NCBI GenBank assembly: GCA_020403425.1
Contig: JADBXR010000002.1
Location: forward strand, 744,001 to 808,000
DNA length: 64,000 nt
Direction: 5' to 3'
From: Chitinophagaceae bacterium
Lineage (GTDB): Bacteria; Bacteroidota; Bacteroidia; Chitinophagales; Chitinophagaceae
A program made the position numbers and the translations under genes. The notes under the pieces are model-generated. The model was not told where the DNA came from. It ran no database searches and saw nothing but the letters and a program-made list of their open reading frames with translations. Positions within the stretch are counted from its first letter, which is position 1; every line of letters starts with the position of its first letter. Shown here one piece after another: positions 62,004 to 64,000 of this stretch.

Positions 62004-64000
62004 CAGCAGATCTGGGTATGGAGAAACTGAACACACTGCCTTTACCAGGCTCTGACGCTACCCAGATCCTCCCTCCCAGGTTCTCTACGATCTTCTTGAC
62101 GATGGCCAGGCCGATACCTGAACCGCTGTATTCATTCCTGCCGTGCAGCCGCTGGAAGATCACAAATATCTTGTCGAAGTATTCCTCTTCAATACCGATG
62201 CCATTATCTTTCACAGAAAAGATCCAGGAATCGGCCAGCTCCTCTGACCGTATACTGATGACAGGCGGAACATCATCCTTACTGTATTTTAAGGCGTTAC
62301 TTACCAGGTTCTGAAACACCTGTAACAAAGGTGCACGCTCACTCACAATGATCGGTAGAGGTCCTACTTGTATTTCGGCCGATTTTTCCTCGATCGATTT
62401 TTTCTGAAGCAGGCACACTTCTCCGATCAGCGCATTCAGGTCGATCGGTTCTTTTTGGACATTCAACCTGCCCACCCTCGAGAATTCAAGCAACTCCAAT
62501 ATGATCAGCCGCATCCGTTTAGCGCCATCTACCGCAAAATTGATGTATTGGTGTGCTTTATCATCCAGCTGGTCGTTGTATTTCCGCTCCAGTTGCGTAA
62601 GGAAACTGGTCACCATCCTGAGCGGCTCCTGCAGGTCGTGCGAGGCCACATAGGCAAACTGTTCCAGCTCCTGGTTGGAAACTGCCAGGTCATGATTACT
62701 CTTTTCCAGGCTGACATTCAGCTCCTTCAATGAGTTCTCATATTTTTTCCGATCGCTCACGTCCGCAATGGAGCCGATCATCCGTATCGCTTTTCCTGAT
62801 CCATCACGGATAATATGGCCCTTATCAAATACAAAAGCATATTCCCCATCAGCTTTCATATACCGGTACTCCTCCTGCCAGTAATCCAGTAACGGATCGG
62901 CAAGTATCTTTTCTCTGTCTGCGATCACTTTGTCCTTATCATCCGGATGCACATGTTTGATCCAGAAATCCGGATCCTTATCCGCTTCTGCTGCGTCATA
63001 TCCGAAAAGTTTTCGGAAATTATCGCCCGACCTGATCACTTCCCCCGTCTGAAGGTTCCAGTCCCAGATAGAATCATTGGTCGCCTTGGTCACATAGTTG
63101 TACCGTTCATTGCTCACCCGGATCAATTCCTGTGCCTCCTTGCGTTCCGTAATATCCTTCATATAGACAGAAGCTCCGCTTTCTGAAGGATAAACGCTCA
63201 CCTCGAACCATTTCTGCAGCGGATCTGAAAAACGTTCATAATGTACCGGCCTGTTCTGCTCGATCACTTTATGATAATACTCATCCACATTGGGCGTTAA
63301 TAAATGCCCGAAATGTTCCTTAAGGTTCTTACCGACCACATCGGCTGGGCTCATATGGAACAATTTTGCAGCTTCCTTGTTCCAGTAGGTAATGATCCAG
63401 TTCCTATCCAAAGCAAAAAAAGCATCGCCGATACTTTCCAGTATCGTATTCCTTTCTTCCAGGGTGCTGATAAAAGCCAGTTGCGCCCTTTTCCGCACAT
63501 CAATATCCTGTAGACCACCATACAACCTGACACAACGGCCATCTTTCAATTCTGCTTCTCCAATGGCCCGAACCCATTTCTCGTTTCCCCTGGCCGTAAT
63601 GATCTGCAGTTCTTCCGAGAACGTACTGCCATCTCTCATGGATCGTTCTACCACCCGAACAACAGTATCGCGGCTGGCACCCTCTTTGTAGAAACCAATG
63701 GCTGATTCAAGAGTAGGTTCATAATCCGGCCCGGTCTCATGGATCTCCCGGGTAATGTCGGACCAGGTAAGTTTATTGGAGACCAGATCCAGGTTCCATA
63801 CACCGATCTGCGATAAACGATAAATCTTATCGAGTGTTTTTTCCAGTTCTTTTTTCTCTGTAATGTCCTTCCCATACCAGAAAGTGGATCCATTCTCATC
63901 CAACACTTCCGAACTGCTCCAGGATATCCATTTCCATTCCCCATCATGTGTGCGATACCTGTTCTCGAATGAACGACTCCCTCCCTCCGCGAAGGCTTGG
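61993..64000 (-). CDS. multi-PAS sensor histidine kinase, 5' end outside the window
   Basis: 668 residues are visible; the gene runs off the window because the frame stays open and PAS-like (RYRTHDGEWKWISWSSSEVL) beyond 63906. There are at least four PAS domains in a row: the partial first, DLVSNKLTWSDITREIHETGPDYEPT, ESIGDAFFALDRNWIITYWNKEAAKLF, and ATNDSIWDWNLQTGEVIRSGDNFRKLFGYD. Then a coiled coil, HisKA with the phospho-His in FAYVASHDLQEPLRMVTSFL, and HATPase with VFQNLVSNALKYS and KDNGIGIEEEYFDKIFVIFQRLHGRNEYSGSGIGLAIVKKI. The DHp type is the one found in phytochrome-like kinases that phosphorylate Rcp1-type regulators. Confidence 0.92.
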   Translation of the reverse strand, partial: QAFAEGGSRSFENRYRTHDGEWKWISWSSSEVLDENGSTFWYGKDITEKKELEKTLDKIYRLSQIGVWNLDLVSNKLTWSDITREIHETGPDYEPTLESAIGFYKEGASRDTVVRVVERSMRDGSTFSEELQIITARGNEKWVRAIGEAELKDGRCVRLYGGLQDIDVRKRAQLAFISTLEERNTILESIGDAFFALDRNWIITYWNKEAAKLFHMSPADVVGKNLKEHFGHLLTPNVDEYYHKVIEQNRPVHYERFSDPLQKWFEVSVYPSESGASVYMKDITERKEAQELIRVSNERYNYVTKATNDSIWDWNLQTGEVIRSGDNFRKLFGYDAAEADKDPDFWIKHVHPDDKDKVIADREKILADPLLDYWQEEYRYMKADGEYAFVFDKGHIIRDGSGKAIRMIGSIADVSDRKKYENSLKELNVSLEKSNHDLAVSNQELEQFAYVASHDLQEPLRMVTSFLTQLERKYNDQLDDKAHQYINFAVDGAKRMRLIILELLEFSRVGRLNVQKEPIDLNALIGEVCLLQKKSIEEKSAEIQVGPLPIIVSERAPLLQVFQNLVSNALKYSKDDVPPVISIRSEELADSWIFSVKDNGIGIEEEYFDKIFVIFQRLHGRNEYSGSGIGLAIVKKIVENLGGRIWVASEPGKGSVFSFSIPRSAAMQ

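Noticed and set aside
63904..63906. Start of the large PAS kinase at 63906
   Set aside because: It is an internal TTG. The frame stays open to the window edge and the translation upstream is clear PAS sequence, so the gene is cut by the window.
1..64000. tRNA, rRNA, CRISPR array, insertion sequence
   Set aside because: I read through the non-coding gaps and found no cloverleaf with a CCA-type end, no spaced direct repeats, and no transposase motif in any frame.

Overview
The window looks like a chromosomal segment of a Bacteroidota member, most probably Chitinophagaceae. The evidence is a SusC/SusD pair controlled by an ECF sigma/FecR cascade, DUF5723- and DUF6992-like proteins, a fused E1 alpha/beta dehydrogenase, a YwqK-type lipoprotein, an 1101-residue SecA with the SEC-C tail, and promoters of the Bacteroidota type (TTG, 17-20 bp, TAnnTTTG or TAnnTTTA). 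I saw no rRNA, tRNA, CRISPR array, insertion sequence or integrase. The only gene with a phage-like flavour is the ORF6N gene near 7.4 kb.

Layout. Positions 1-10000 (minus strand) hold core metabolism and envelope genes: a membrane MutS-like ATPase (cut by the window edge), galK, a beta-CASP metallo-beta-lactamase, a DUF4442 thioesterase-like protein, an MlaE-type permease, malic enzyme maeB, the ORF6N gene, an M20 amidohydrolase, a SPOR protein and deoC. Then come secA (minus) and, on plus, a small membrane protein, atpG, scpB, lysA, the MlaF-type ATPase that could partner the distant MlaE, a thioredoxin-like protein, mdh and a TonB-dependent receptor. From 23 to 35 kb there are a GT9 glycosyltransferase, four transporter or membrane-protein genes, YebC, a DCC protein, DUF1801, the fused E1, DUF1573 and an aminotransferase.

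Positions 35.5-39.7 kb (minus) form one tight cluster: ECF sigma factor, small single-span anti-sigma candidate, LTXXQ/Spy-like protein, YHYH lipoprotein, proline-rich LTXXQ protein, SCO protein and YwqK-type protein. This looks like a periplasmic stress or metal (perhaps copper) response module. DUF5723, a cold shock protein, a xylose-isomerase-like TIM barrel and a Gfo/Idh/MocA oxidoreductase follow.

Positions 43.9-60 kb form a glycan-use locus: a three-module fusion (GDPD-like, beta-propeller, phosphoesterase), two formylglycine sulfatases, SusD, SusC with an STN domain, FecR, an ECF sigma factor, a sialidase and a DUF1080 protein. Together they suggest capture and breakdown of a sulfated, sialylated host-type or mucin-like glycan. 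The susC leader carries plus-strand signals (a -7 box, an SD-preceded mini-ORF and a strong terminator) that would fit a divergent or antisense small RNA, as known for other Bacteroidota glycan loci. The last 4 kb holds an Rcp1-like response regulator, a REC-PAS-histidine kinase and a convergent multi-PAS histidine kinase that runs off the window.
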